Part shown: piece by piece, positions 44,111 through 52,510 of the stretch
Layout of the letters: each line of letters opens with the position of its first letter
Numbering within the stretch: the stretch's first letter is position 1
Assembly: GCA_913055905.1 (NCBI GenBank)
Contig: CAJXLB010000001.1
Location: forward strand, 806,001 to 870,000
Direction: 5' to 3'
From: an uncultured Winogradskyella sp.
Lineage (GTDB): Bacteria; Bacteroidota; Bacteroidia; Flavobacteriales; Flavobacteriaceae
Length of the DNA stretch: 64,000 nt
Program-made: the position numbers and the translations under genes
The notes under the pieces: model-generated
Told to the model about the DNA's origin: nothing
The model's input: only the letters and a program-made list of their open reading frames with translations
The model's database searches: none

Positions 44111-44577
44111 TTTTGGTGAATATCTGCGTTCTGTCTTCGTATTTCTTTTGATATAAAGTAATTTCAAATTTTTCTGTTTATAGTTATTAAAAGTTTTGTG
44201 CCTTACGGCTAAGTTTTTGAGTTGATTGGATGGCAGGATTGAGACTATTTGTGAGTTAAGACTTTTAATCAAGGCAGAGCCATGACTGTATCGTTAGATA
44301 TCCTGCTTGTAATTGGGAGAATGACTTAAAGGGTCGGTGGAATAAATTGTTCCGATTGAATACGGAACACTAGAAAATTGAAGCTAAAAATGCGTTTATT
44401 CTTTTTGTCCTTGAGTTTTTTCACCATGTTTTGCAAAGGTATCTTTTGTAGTTGAAACCTACAATTTATTTCGGGCTTAAATCTGTTTGAATGCTTAGTT
44501 GTCTTGATTAAAAGACCAATCCTATAATATAAGAAATATCTAGCTATTCTAAAAACAAATTAGGGTATATTTAAGGT
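44111..44577 (-). other. Leader and gap upstream of the sigma-factor operon
   Basis: No convincing gene lies here. Reading on the minus strand from the promoter-like site at 44464-44434, a leader of about 315 nt precedes the 44-residue ORF. It contains a perfect 7-bp dyad TGTTCCG-N8-CGGAACA (44348-44369) able to form a hairpin. Between this promoter and the XRE stop at 44578 the sequence is AT-rich and featureless. Confidence 0.4.
44434..44464 (-). promoter_or_regulatory. Promoter with overlapping inverted repeat for the rpoD operon
   Basis: On the minus strand TTG (44464-44462), 20 nt, then TACCTTTG (44441-44434) match the Bacteroidota consensus closely. The -33 element and spacer lie inside an inverted repeat TTGTAG-N7-CTACAA (44446-44464), which could bind a regulator. 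Confidence 0.6.
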
Positions 44578-45450
44578 TTACTGTGATAAAAAGGTCTTAA
44601 AAGAGCCTTCTACCAATCGAGGTGCATCTTTAAGCCCAAATTTTTCCTTAATGCCTAAGTCTTGCCATACTGTTTTTACGCCCAGTTGCTCGCTCATATT
44701 ATGCGAATCATACCTAGAAGTTAGCAAGGCATAGAGATAATTGCCCAAGGGAGCATCCCTGAAGAATTTTAAAACAGCGCCTATGATGTAAAAAAAGTTT
44801 TCGTTGCAATCTGCAGTGATGCTATGGCAGTAAAAAATAGGTTTTTCTTGCGTTTTATAATTAACGAGGTCCCTTGCGGTTAATTGTTTTTCGGTTATTT
44901 CCCTAGAACGAATTTTTTGATACGTTTCTGGACGGATAGAAAAGTACACACAGTGCCCGGAATAATAACCAGACTGATCCAATAAAATCATATTTAGCTC
45001 CGGTAGATTTTTTGCAGCCTCCAAAAATAAATCTTCGTCCACAGTCTTAAGCGGATTTTTCTGTAATTGGGTATGTCTTACAACAGGAGCAAGGTCTTCT
45101 TTGGAAGTGATTATCTTTAGGCGATCGGTTTTTACATCTATTTTAGATTTAATCCAATTGGCGTCCGGGAGTTCGCTTGAAAGTGCCGATAAGGAATATT
45201 TTCTTAAATCGAAATCATAAAAGGTAGGGATTTGGGTTGAAGAATTTAAATTTCGGATAACTTGGTAGGGAATAAATGTAACTCGAGCCAATTCAGCCTC
45301 TTTTTCGGGATTTAAGAGGGTTTCGTTTTTTTCCCAACGAATAACGGAACGAATATCAACATCCAAATCTGATGCAAGGTCGGTTTGGGATATTTCGTGA
45401 TGGGCACGAAAAGCCTTAATCAATTCTCCTAAAGTTTGAAATTTTTTCAC
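44578..45450 (-). CDS. XRE-family helix-turn-helix regulator with large C-terminal domain
   Basis: A 290-residue protein. Residues ~8-62 are an HTH_3 domain (LIKAFRAHHEISQTDLASDLDVDIRSVIRWEKNE). The ~220-residue C-terminal part has SGYYSGHCVYFSIRPETYQKI and FYCHSITADCNENFFYIIGAVLKFFRD, a layout that could be a degenerate GNAT-like fold, but I cannot assign it. Such a domain would sense a ligand or modify the regulator. It is a single gene downstream of the candidate small RNA terminator. Targets are unknown. Confidence 0.8.
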   Translation of the reverse strand: MKKFQTLGELIKAFRAHHEISQTDLASDLDVDIRSVIRWEKNETLLNPEKEAELARVTFIPYQVIRNLNSSTQIPTFYDFDLRKYSLSALSSELPDANWIKSKIDVKTDRLKIITSKEDLAPVVRHTQLQKNPLKTVDEDLFLEAAKNLPELNMILLDQSGYYSGHCVYFSIRPETYQKIRSREITEKQLTARDLVNYKTQEKPIFYCHSITADCNENFFYIIGAVLKFFRDAPLGNYLYALLTSRYDSHNMSEQLGVKTVWQDLGIKEKFGLKDAPRLVEGSFKTFLSQ

Positions 45451-45523
45451 ATGTGCTTTTTATAAAAATACATGATTTAAGTTACATTGCAGAGCAAAAC
45501 CTCTATTTTTGAAGCATATAACA

Positions 45524-45550
45524 AAAGAGCGCCCGCAATGGGCGCTCTTT
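45524..45550 (-). terminator. Intrinsic terminator of the candidate small RNA
   Basis: A perfect 11-bp stem AAAGAGCGCCC / GGGCGCTCTTT with a 5-nt loop; on the minus strand it is followed by TTTTGTTAT. It would also stop read-through from metX into the XRE gene. Confidence 0.85.
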
Positions 45551-45681
45551 ACAATTAAGGGTTAAAAGAGAGAAGCTAATCGCTATTAACCAACTTGAAC
45601 TTAATTTACCATCTCATCAGGATACTAAAAAACACTCCTCTCTTTTTTATAATGTAAGTAGTTAGGGCTTACTTACTTTTG
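45524..45681 (-). ncRNA. Candidate structured small RNA (~155-160 nt)
   Basis: On the minus strand a -7 box (TATCTTTG, 45694-45687) is followed by three potential stems and an intrinsic terminator, with no ORF of note between. Stem 1 is GTAAGTA-N9-TACTTAC (45676-45654). Stem 2 pairs AAAAGAGAG (45646-45638) with CTCTCTTTT (45572-45564). The terminator is an 11-bp GC-rich hairpin AAAGAGCGCCC-N5-GGGCGCTCTTT (45550-45524) ending in a T-rich tail. The element lies between metX and the XRE gene. I do not recognise a named RNA family. Alternatively it is a metX 3' UTR. Confidence 0.5.
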
Positions 45682-45686
45682 AGGTA

Positions 45687-45732
45687 CAAAGATACGCCCC
45701 GATTAAGGAGTGCAGTATGACACGTCGTGTCA
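45687..45732 (-). promoter_or_regulatory. Promoter box with palindromic operator
   Basis: TATCTTTG (45694-45687, minus strand) is a TAnnTTTG match with no good -33 TTG. Instead a perfect palindrome TGACACG-T-CGTGTCA (45718-45732) is centred about 44 nt upstream of the predicted start of transcription, where an activator, or an overlapping repressor, would bind. Confidence 0.5.
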
Positions 45733-45791
45733 CGAACAAAAAATATTCGTTTTTAACAGTATTAGATAACAAAGAAGCAACAGAAAACTAA

Positions 45792-46817
45792 TCAAGCGCA
45801 CCTTTGAATGTCTAATGATGCCGACTTTGAATTTTGGTCACTTTTAAAAATTGGTTTGAGAAAACGCTTTAATTGACCAAATTCAATAAGAAAAGCATCG
45901 TGTCCATGAAGCGATTTAATTTCACTGATAAACACATTGTCCTTTACAGATTTTAAATCGACATAAGTGGTCCAATTTTCTTCGGGTTTAAAGAAAAGAT
46001 CGGAGTTTATGGTGATAATATGTATGCTCGAAGTGATTTTTTGAGCCACATCTATAAAACTTTCATTGTCTCTAGTGATGTCAATGGTTTTAAGAATTTG
46101 ATTCATCATTTTATAAGCAGATAAACTAAAGCGTTGCTCTAATTGTCTACCATGGTAATCTAACCAGGATTCTGTGTTGTAGCATTCTGGATTTTTGGCG
46201 TTTAAACTTCTATTGAATTTATGGCTCAAGGATTCTGGTGTTCGATATAATGTCATGGCGTGTGCCCTGGCATCAGCTATTGGTGCAACAGAATGATTTA
46301 AAATCAAATCCTGAATATGGCAATTAGAGATGAGCCAATCAGTAGCCTTCCAATCTGTTGCTATTGGTATAAGATGTTTGGCTAGTTTTGGTCTTAATGC
46401 AGCTAATTCCCAGGCAATCCCACCGCCTACCGAGGCACCTATAATGGCAAAGAGTTGGGTTATCTCTAAAAGGTCTAGTCCTAAGGCAAAAATTTGGGCG
46501 ATGTCTCTAGCGGTAAACTTTTTATAATATTCTGAAATTTCCTTGTTCTGTAAGCTGTACCCATTGCCAGGCACATTAAATGCTAGTACCGTATAACGCT
46601 TTGTATCAATGACCTTGTCAGTGCCAACCATATCGCACCACCAGCCATTAGGACCACATACATTTGAATTTCCGGTAAGTGCATGGTTTATGAGAATGAT
46701 TGGTGCTTCATGCAAGTTTTTCCCAAACAATTGATAGCTTAAGTCTATATCGCAAATGTATTGGGAAGTGGTTTTAAACCTCTTGATTTTTAGATATTCA
46801 ATTTTTTTCACTTTCAT
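45792..46817 (-). CDS. metX: Homoserine O-acetyltransferase-like alpha/beta hydrolase
   Basis: A 341-residue MetX-type acyltransferase from ATG 46817. The oxyanion region LINHALTGNSNVCGPNGWW (~45-63), the nucleophile elbow IGASVGGGIAWELA, and the catalytic His in SLHGHDAFLIEFGQ agree with homoserine acetyltransferases. It makes O-acetylhomoserine, the substrate of MetY encoded 70 nt upstream in the same operon. The protein is somewhat divergent (SVGG in place of the common SMGG), so succinyl- rather than acetyl-CoA use cannot be excluded. Confidence 0.88.
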   Translation of the reverse strand: MKVKKIEYLKIKRFKTTSQYICDIDLSYQLFGKNLHEAPIILINHALTGNSNVCGPNGWWCDMVGTDKVIDTKRYTVLAFNVPGNGYSLQNKEISEYYKKFTARDIAQIFALGLDLLEITQLFAIIGASVGGGIAWELAALRPKLAKHLIPIATDWKATDWLISNCHIQDLILNHSVAPIADARAHAMTLYRTPESLSHKFNRSLNAKNPECYNTESWLDYHGRQLEQRFSLSAYKMMNQILKTIDITRDNESFIDVAQKITSSIHIITINSDLFFKPEENWTTYVDLKSVKDNVFISEIKSLHGHDAFLIEFGQLKRFLKPIFKSDQNSKSASLDIQRCA

Positions 46818-46887
46818 AATTTTTTTGGTTAATCGGGTGCTTTCCCAACGATGAAAACACCCGATGCTAACTAACAACAAAGACAGG

Positions 46888-48186
46888 CTAGGCTTTAAGC
46901 AGTTGCTTTTGCTTCACAACGGCAAAAGCTTGTTTTAAATCGGCTTTGAGGTCTTCGATGTTTTCTAACCCAACCGATAACCGAATTAAATCCTTGGTTA
47001 CTCCTGTTAATTCTTGAGCTTCATCGCTGAGTTGTTGATGCGTTGTGCTAGCTGGATGGATTATAAGGGACTTGGTATCTCCAATATTGGCTAAAAGTGA
47101 GAATAGTTTTGTAGTATCTGCGATGGTTTTGGCGCTTTCATAACCACCTTTTGTTCCAAACGTAACAATACCGCTCTGGCCTTTTGGTAAATAGTTGTCT
47201 GCAAGATTCTTGTAAGGGCTAGAATCTAGGCCAGGATAGTTAACCCAAGTAACTTCATCCTGCTCTTGAAGCCATTGTGCCAATTCCAAGGCGTTTTCGC
47301 TATGTTTGGTAATCCTAACTTCTAAAGTTTCCAAGCCTTGAAGGATTTGAAAAGCATTGAATGGACTCAGTGCTCCACCATAATCCCTAAGTCCTTCAAT
47401 TCTAACCTTTGCAATAAACGCGGCAGCCTCTAAAACTTCAGAATAAACCAAACCGTGGTAGCCTGGAGAAGGCTCGGTAAATTCAGGAAATTTACCATTG
47501 GTCCAATCAAAAGTGCCAGCATCTATTATGATGCCTCCCAGTGTGGTACCGTTACCGTTGATGTATTTAGTAAGGGAGTGAATAACAATATTGGCGCCGT
47601 GCTCAATTGGATTTAGCAAGTACGGTGTGGCGACAGTATTATCTACAATTAAAGGCACTTTATAAGTCTTGGCTTGCGATGATATCGCTTTAATATCAAG
47701 GACGTCCAATTTGGGATTACCAAGGGATTCTACAAAAAATGCTCTGGTGTTTTCCTGTGCTGCAGCCTCAAAACTTCCTGGTACAGATGGGTCTACAAAT
47801 GTGGTGGTAATACCATGTCTTGGAAGCGTAACGCTCAATAGATTATAGGTGCCGCCATACAGACTGTTAGACGCTACAATATGATCGCCTGCTCTCAACA
47901 AGGTTAATAGAGTTGTAGCGATGGCAGAGGTTCCTGAAGCGGTTGCCACGGCGCCAATGCCTCCTTCCAAGGCAGCTAAGCGTTGTTCTAAAATATCATT
48001 CGTAGGATTGTTGATCCTTGTGTAGATATTACCTGGCTCTGCTAGGGAGAATAGGTTGGCAGCATGGTCCGAATCGTTAAATACGTACGCTGTGGATTGA
48101 TAAATGGGAACCGCTCTAGTTCCGCCATTTTTTGCGACATCATGTCCTGCATGCAACGCTTTGGTTGCGAAATTTTGTGTACTCAT
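46888..48186 (-). CDS. metY: O-acetylhomoserine aminocarboxypropyltransferase (sulfhydrylase)
   Basis: A 432-residue Cys/Met-metabolism PLP enzyme from ATG 48186; an in-frame ATG at 48231 lies inside the riboswitch expression region and is unlikely. TKALHAGHDVAKNGGTRAVPIYQSTAYVF, ASGTSAIATTLLTLLRAGDHIV and the PLP lysine in VIHSLTKYINGNGTTLGG are visible; the C-terminal LSVGLENIEDL is typical. It combines O-acetylhomoserine with sulfide to homocysteine. A SAM-I riboswitch lies in the leader, so the operon is shut off when SAM is plentiful. Confidence 0.95.
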   Translation of the reverse strand: MSTQNFATKALHAGHDVAKNGGTRAVPIYQSTAYVFNDSDHAANLFSLAEPGNIYTRINNPTNDILEQRLAALEGGIGAVATASGTSAIATTLLTLLRAGDHIVASNSLYGGTYNLLSVTLPRHGITTTFVDPSVPGSFEAAAQENTRAFFVESLGNPKLDVLDIKAISSQAKTYKVPLIVDNTVATPYLLNPIEHGANIVIHSLTKYINGNGTTLGGIIIDAGTFDWTNGKFPEFTEPSPGYHGLVYSEVLEAAAFIAKVRIEGLRDYGGALSPFNAFQILQGLETLEVRITKHSENALELAQWLQEQDEVTWVNYPGLDSSPYKNLADNYLPKGQSGIVTFGTKGGYESAKTIADTTKLFSLLANIGDTKSLIIHPASTTHQQLSDEAQELTGVTKDLIRLSVGLENIEDLKADLKQAFAVVKQKQLLKA

Positions 48187-48284
48187 TTTTCTAAATTTTT
48201 TTGAGTTAATACTAATTAAACCCAAAGCCAAATAAGCTTCTGTTTAGAAGCGTACTTATTAGAAAAATGTTATTAAGAAATTTA

Positions 48285-48306
48285 CAAATAGCAGATGAGC
48301 TATTTG
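48285..48306 (-). promoter_or_regulatory. Hairpin downstream of the SAM aptamer (possible expression platform)
   Basis: On the minus strand CAAATAGC-TCATCT-GCTATTTG forms a perfect 8-bp stem 4 nt after the aptamer, followed by TAAATTTCTT. It could act as a weak terminator. A second hairpin (48231-48260, AGAAGC stem) follows before the metY ATG. Confidence 0.5.
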
Positions 48307-48310
48307 TTGG

Positions 48311-48426
48311 GTTATCTATCTATTTTTTAATTCCGAATTAAAAAATGAGTAGAATTTAGCACCTTCTTTGTGACAAAGGGTTGCTAAGGCTTCATAGGGT
48401 CTATTCCCTCCACCTTTCTTGATAAC
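48311..48426 (-). ncRNA. SAM-I (S-box) riboswitch upstream of metY-metX
   Basis: The minus strand reads as a canonical SAM-I aptamer. P1 is GTTATC (48426-48421) with GATAAC (48316-48311). The core AAGAAAGGTGGAGGG, ACCCTATGAAGCC and TAGCAACCC are followed by P3 CTTTG-TCA-CAAAG, then AAGGTGCTAAATTC. P4 is an extremely AT-rich stem around 48334 (ATTTTTTAATTC / GAATTAAAAAAT), then the AGATAGATAAC closing strand. It controls the methionine operon metY-metX in response to S-adenosylmethionine. The remaining ~125 nt to the ATG hold the expression platform. Confidence 0.95.
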
Positions 48427-48455
48427 ATTTCAGTAAGTCTTTGAACTTTGTGTTA

Positions 48456-48488
48456 CAAATATTGCATAACATAAATTAAAATTCCAAA
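48456..48488 (-). promoter_or_regulatory. Probable promoter of the riboswitch-metYX transcript
   Basis: On the minus strand TTTG (48488-48485), 21 nt, then AATATTTG (48463-48456), one mismatch from TAnnTTTG. It lies about 30 nt before the start of the SAM-I aptamer. The remainder of the 384-nt gap toward ppc (48489-48570) shows only AT-rich sequence that should hold the ppc promoter. Confidence 0.5.
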
Positions 48489-48570
48489 TTTTTTTAATCC
48501 TTTTTAAGAATCAATCTAAATATGATATCTTTAAGATTCCGAAGAATTCAAACAAAAAGCAATCAACTTT

Positions 48571-51150
48571 ATGCATACGGAACCTAAGTTAATACGCTTT
48601 AACCAAAACGTATTATCCAAATACCAGATTTACAACAGTATTTTTATGACCTTGCCATTTGATGCATTGTCAAAAACAGTGGCCTTATTGCCTTTGTTTC
48701 ACGAAACCTGCAAACAAGGATTTGAAAACAATGATGATCCCACCACTATTGTCAATTCCTTTTTCCAAAAGTATCAAGCAAGGCGATCTGAGAAAAGTCA
48801 AATCAATTTACTGTTTCGGTTTATTCAGTACATCGAGCGCCAAGTGGTTTTATTCGATGCCATCGAAGATGCTGCCTTCGCCGTTGTGAATAACATGGAG
48901 GGTGTTGGGTCTTTAAGGAGTTTAAAGGAGAATGCGGCTTCAGAAAACAAAACACAACTACTTCAAGATTACTTGGAATCTTTTAACGTTAGGATAGTGC
49001 TTACTGCCCATCCCACACAATTCTATCCAGGAACTGTCTTGGGTATAATCACTGACCTGGCTGAGGCCATAAAAACAGATAACTTACCAGAGATTAGGAG
49101 TTTACTTGGGCAATTGGGAAAGACGCCTTTTTTTAAGGATAAAAAGCCTACACCTTATGATGAGGCCGTTAATCTCATTTGGTATTTAAAGAATGTTTTC
49201 TATCACTCTTTTGGTGGCATCTATGATTACGTTCAGCAGAATATTTTTGATTATCGGGATATCAATAACTCTATTGTAAATATTGGTTTTTGGCCTGGCG
49301 GTGATCGCGATGGCAATCCGTTTGTGACACCAGAAATCACACTGAATGTAGCGAAAAAGCTCAAAGAGGCCATTATTAAAAATTACATCAAGGACATAAA
49401 ATACCTGCGAAGGCGCCTTACCTTCAGAGGTATTCGTCCGCGTGTCATAGACTTGAATCATCGCTTGCACAATACACTATTGAATAAGGACGAACAGATT
49501 TCTTTAAAAGCGTTTCAAGAAGAGCTTGTAGAGATTAGAGATCTTTTAATCATTGAGCACCAGTCCTTATTCGTGGATAAGGTGACCTCTCTAATCAATA
49601 AAACAAAATTATTCGGTTATCATTTTGGAAGCTTGGATATCCGGCAGGATAGCCGAGTCCATGATAGTATGTTTAAGGCTCTCGTTCAAGAGCTTATTGA
49701 AAATGGCAGTGACTTATTCCCTTCAAACTTCTTTGAACTTTCACTACAGGACCAAAAAGAACATTTGGCTTCAATTTCAGGATCTATAGGAACCATAGCA
49801 TTTAAGGATAAGCAAGCGGTTGATATTGTAGAAACCATCAAGGCCATGAGATCCATTCAAGAAACAAATGGAGAAGTAGCTTGCAATCGTTACATCATAA
49901 GCAATAATCAAACGACGTTGAATGTACTTCAGCTTTTCGCTATGCTAAAGATAGTGGCATTTCATGAAGCCTTAACTGTAGATGTTGTGCCTTTATTTGA
50001 AACGGTTACCGATCTAGAAGCTGCGCCTTCCGTGATGAAAGAGTTGTACAGTAATTCACATTACCGCAAACACCTTGAAGCTAGAAACAACAGGCAAACC
50101 ATAATGTTAGGATTTAGCGATGGTACCAAAGATGGCGGTTACCTCATGGCGAATTGGGGCATCTTTAAAGCTAAGGAAGCACTAACAGCCTTGTCACGAG
50201 ACTATGGAATTGATGTGATTTTTTTCGATGGAAGGGGAGGACCTCCGGCACGAGGCGGAGGAAAGACCCATCAATTTTATGCGTCTTTAGGTCCCACTAT
50301 TGAGGATAAGGAAATTCAATTAACCATCCAGGGACAAACCATTAGTTCAAATTTTGGAACCTTGGCTTCTTCGCAATATAATATGGAGCAGTTGATTAGT
50401 TCTGGCATAATGAACAGGCTTAATGATAAAAATCATGAGATGCAACCAGATGATAAGGCAGTTATGGATGATTTAGCCAATTTAAGTTACAAGGCCTATG
50501 CAGATTTTAAGGCACATCCCAAGTTTTTGCCTTATCTCGAGCATATGAGCACCTTGAAATATTATGCCAAAACAAATATTGGTAGCAGGCCATCGAAGAG
50601 AGGAAAATCAGAAGGGCTAGATTTCAAGGATTTGAGAGCTATACCGTTTGTTGGCTCTTGGAGTCAATTAAAACAAAACGTGCCTGGCTTTTATGGCGTT
50701 GGAACGGCATTACAACACTACGAAGCCACGGGTGAGTTTGACAAGGTTCAGCAGTTGTTCGAAAATTCCAGATTCTTTAGGACCTTAATAGCTAATAGTA
50801 TGATGTCCCTGTCCAAATCCTTTTTTAATCTTACACGCTACATGGCAGATGACACAGAATATGGTGATTTTTGGCAGATGATTTATGCGGAATATGAAAC
50901 CACTAAACGGTTAATTTTAAAATTGACAGGATATAAAGAGCTTATGGAGGATGAACCTGTCTCAAAGGCCTCTATCGCCGTGCGCGAATCTATTGTGCTT
51001 CCGCTTTTAACCATTCAGCAATATGCGCTAAAGAAAATGCAGGAGTTGAAAAAAGCTGAACCAAAGGATGAAGAAAAAATCGCTGTTTTTGAGAAGATGG
51101 TAACCCGTTCATTATTCGGAAATATTAATGCAAGTCGAAATTCGGCTTAG
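48571..51150 (+). CDS. ppc: Phosphoenolpyruvate carboxylase
   Basis: An 859-residue PEPC that carboxylates PEP to oxaloacetate to refill the TCA cycle. Motifs: VLTAHPTQFYPG (~151-162, catalytic His), GFWPGGDRDGNPFVTPE (~248-264), LGSLDIRQDSRVH-like segment, MLGFSDGTKDGGYLMANW and the glycine-rich FFDGRGGPPARGGGKTH (PEP/Mg loop). NIGSRPSKRG near the C-terminal third is also conserved. It is a single gene with its own leader, divergent from the met operon, ending in a bidirectional terminator shared with amtB. Confidence 0.97.
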   Translation: MHTEPKLIRFNQNVLSKYQIYNSIFMTLPFDALSKTVALLPLFHETCKQGFENNDDPTTIVNSFFQKYQARRSEKSQINLLFRFIQYIERQVVLFDAIEDAAFAVVNNMEGVGSLRSLKENAASENKTQLLQDYLESFNVRIVLTAHPTQFYPGTVLGIITDLAEAIKTDNLPEIRSLLGQLGKTPFFKDKKPTPYDEAVNLIWYLKNVFYHSFGGIYDYVQQNIFDYRDINNSIVNIGFWPGGDRDGNPFVTPEITLNVAKKLKEAIIKNYIKDIKYLRRRLTFRGIRPRVIDLNHRLHNTLLNKDEQISLKAFQEELVEIRDLLIIEHQSLFVDKVTSLINKTKLFGYHFGSLDIRQDSRVHDSMFKALVQELIENGSDLFPSNFFELSLQDQKEHLASISGSIGTIAFKDKQAVDIVETIKAMRSIQETNGEVACNRYIISNNQTTLNVLQLFAMLKIVAFHEALTVDVVPLFETVTDLEAAPSVMKELYSNSHYRKHLEARNNRQTIMLGFSDGTKDGGYLMANWGIFKAKEALTALSRDYGIDVIFFDGRGGPPARGGGKTHQFYASLGPTIEDKEIQLTIQGQTISSNFGTLASSQYNMEQLISSGIMNRLNDKNHEMQPDDKAVMDDLANLSYKAYADFKAHPKFLPYLEHMSTLKYYAKTNIGSRPSKRGKSEGLDFKDLRAIPFVGSWSQLKQNVPGFYGVGTALQHYEATGEFDKVQQLFENSRFFRTLIANSMMSLSKSFFNLTRYMADDTEYGDFWQMIYAEYETTKRLILKLTGYKELMEDEPVSKASIAVRESIVLPLLTIQQYALKKMQELKKAEPKDEEKIAVFEKMVTRSLFGNINASRNSA

Positions 51151-51155
51151 GGAAT

Positions 51156-51192
51156 AAAAAAGCCCTTAAGGTTAGAACTTAAGGGCTTTTTT
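51156..51192. terminator. Bidirectional terminator between ppc and amtB
   Basis: AAAAAAGCCCTTAAG, 7-nt loop, CTTAAGGGCTTTTTT: a 15-bp stem bordered by A and T runs, so it works for ppc on the plus strand and amtB on the minus strand. Confidence 0.92.
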
Positions 51193-51209
51193 AGTTTTAT
51201 CAACTAAAG

Positions 51210-52505
51210 TTAGTGTTCGTTGAGTCTAAAGTCTGGATACGCATCCATGCCGTGCTCGTGGGCATCCAAGCCTTCTAGTTCTTTGCGTTGTGAGACTCTT
51301 ATGCCAACTGTTTTCTTCATGGTAAAAATGATGATAAATGAAGAAACGACACAAATTCCCGCATAGGCCAGAACACCGTAGAGTTGCGGTAAAAATGCCA
51401 ACTCATTGGCAGCTTCAGCTAAGGTGCTTACGACTTGTCCTCTGTCATTTAAAAATTCTCCAGCGTCATTTGTTACGGCTTTAAATCCGAAGATTCCAAC
51501 GGCTAATGTGCCCCAAACACCACAGACGAGATGTACTGCAATGGCACCAACAGGATCGTCTAAACGCAGTTTGTCAATAAAGCTTACGGCAAAAACAATT
51601 AAAGTCCCTGAAACGATACCAATAATTATGGCATCCGTTGGTGACATGACATCGGCACCTGCCGTAATTCCAACCAAGCCTCCCAAAATACCATTAAGAA
51701 ACATGGTTAAATCCAAATTTTTATAGATTGCCGTTGATACCATCGCGGATGCTACGCCTCCTGCTGCAGCGGCTAAACAGGTAGTGACTAAAGTTAGTGA
51801 GGTGGCTGCTGGGTCTGCAGAGAGTACCGATCCACCATTAAACCCAAACCAGCCCAACCATAGGATTAGCACTCCAGCAGTAGCTAATGGTATATTGTGT
51901 CCAGGAATGGCCTGTGAGACTCCATTTTTGAATTTTCCTAATCGAGCACCTAGTAGAAAAACGGCGACCAGTGCAGCCCAACCTCCCACGGAGTGAACCA
52001 AAGTAGATCCTGCAAAGTCATAAAAACCAAGGTCATCCAAGAAACCGCCGCCCCATTTCCATGAGCCAGCTATAGGGTAAACTAAACCGACATAAAGTAC
52101 GGTGAACATCATAAATGGGCCGATTTTAATACGTTCGGCAACTGCTCCAGAAACTATGGTTGCAGCTGTAGCGGCAAACATACCTTGAAAGAGAAAATCG
52201 GTCCAATAGGTGTAGCCTGAATTATAGGAAAGGTCTAAAACTCCACTGCTGCCAACGGGAGAATCCAAGCCGAAGCCAGCGAAACCGAAAAAGCCATTAA
52301 AATCTCCAGGGTACATCAAATTAAAACCAACTAGGGCATATAACAATAGCCCTACGGTAATAATAAACATATTCTTAAATAGGATATTAAGGGTATTCTT
52401 TTGCCGCGTGAGTCCTATTTCCAATAGACCAAAACCTAAGTGCATGAAAAAGACTAAGGCCGTGCATATCATCATCCAAACATTATTTGTTGTAAGAACT
52501 TCCAT
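51210..52505 (-). CDS. amtB: Ammonium transporter
   Basis: A 431-residue Amt/Rh channel with about eleven membrane segments. FFMHLGFGLLEIGLTRQKNTLNILFKN (~19-45), DFAGSTLVHSVGGWAALVAVFLLGARLG (signature with the conserved His, ~165-192), LGWFGFNGGS and AVHLVCGVWGTLAVGIFG (second conserved His) are characteristic. The cytoplasmic C-terminus carries the GLDAHEHGMDAYPDF motif that docks a PII protein, encoded 5 nt upstream. Confidence 0.96.
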   Translation of the reverse strand: MEVLTTNNVWMMICTALVFFMHLGFGLLEIGLTRQKNTLNILFKNMFIITVGLLLYALVGFNLMYPGDFNGFFGFAGFGLDSPVGSSGVLDLSYNSGYTYWTDFLFQGMFAATAATIVSGAVAERIKIGPFMMFTVLYVGLVYPIAGSWKWGGGFLDDLGFYDFAGSTLVHSVGGWAALVAVFLLGARLGKFKNGVSQAIPGHNIPLATAGVLILWLGWFGFNGGSVLSADPAATSLTLVTTCLAAAAGGVASAMVSTAIYKNLDLTMFLNGILGGLVGITAGADVMSPTDAIIIGIVSGTLIVFAVSFIDKLRLDDPVGAIAVHLVCGVWGTLAVGIFGFKAVTNDAGEFLNDRGQVVSTLAEAANELAFLPQLYGVLAYAGICVVSSFIIIFTMKKTVGIRVSQRKELEGLDAHEHGMDAYPDFRLNEH

Positions 52506-52510
52506 AAGAT

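Noticed and set aside
44111-44272. N-terminal extension giving a 98-residue protein from ATG 44272
   Set aside because: The composition of the extra part looks random and it sits in a probable leader; the 44-residue ORF from 44110 is the better gene model.
44326-44427. A 33-codon minus-strand ORF starting at the predicted rpoD-operon transcription start
   Set aside because: It contains the leader hairpin and has no recognisable protein features; kept only as possible leader peptide.
45613-45620. CTGATGAG on the minus strand, as in hammerhead ribozyme cores
   Set aside because: No matching GAAA core segment or three-stem junction is present nearby; the octamer alone is expected by chance.
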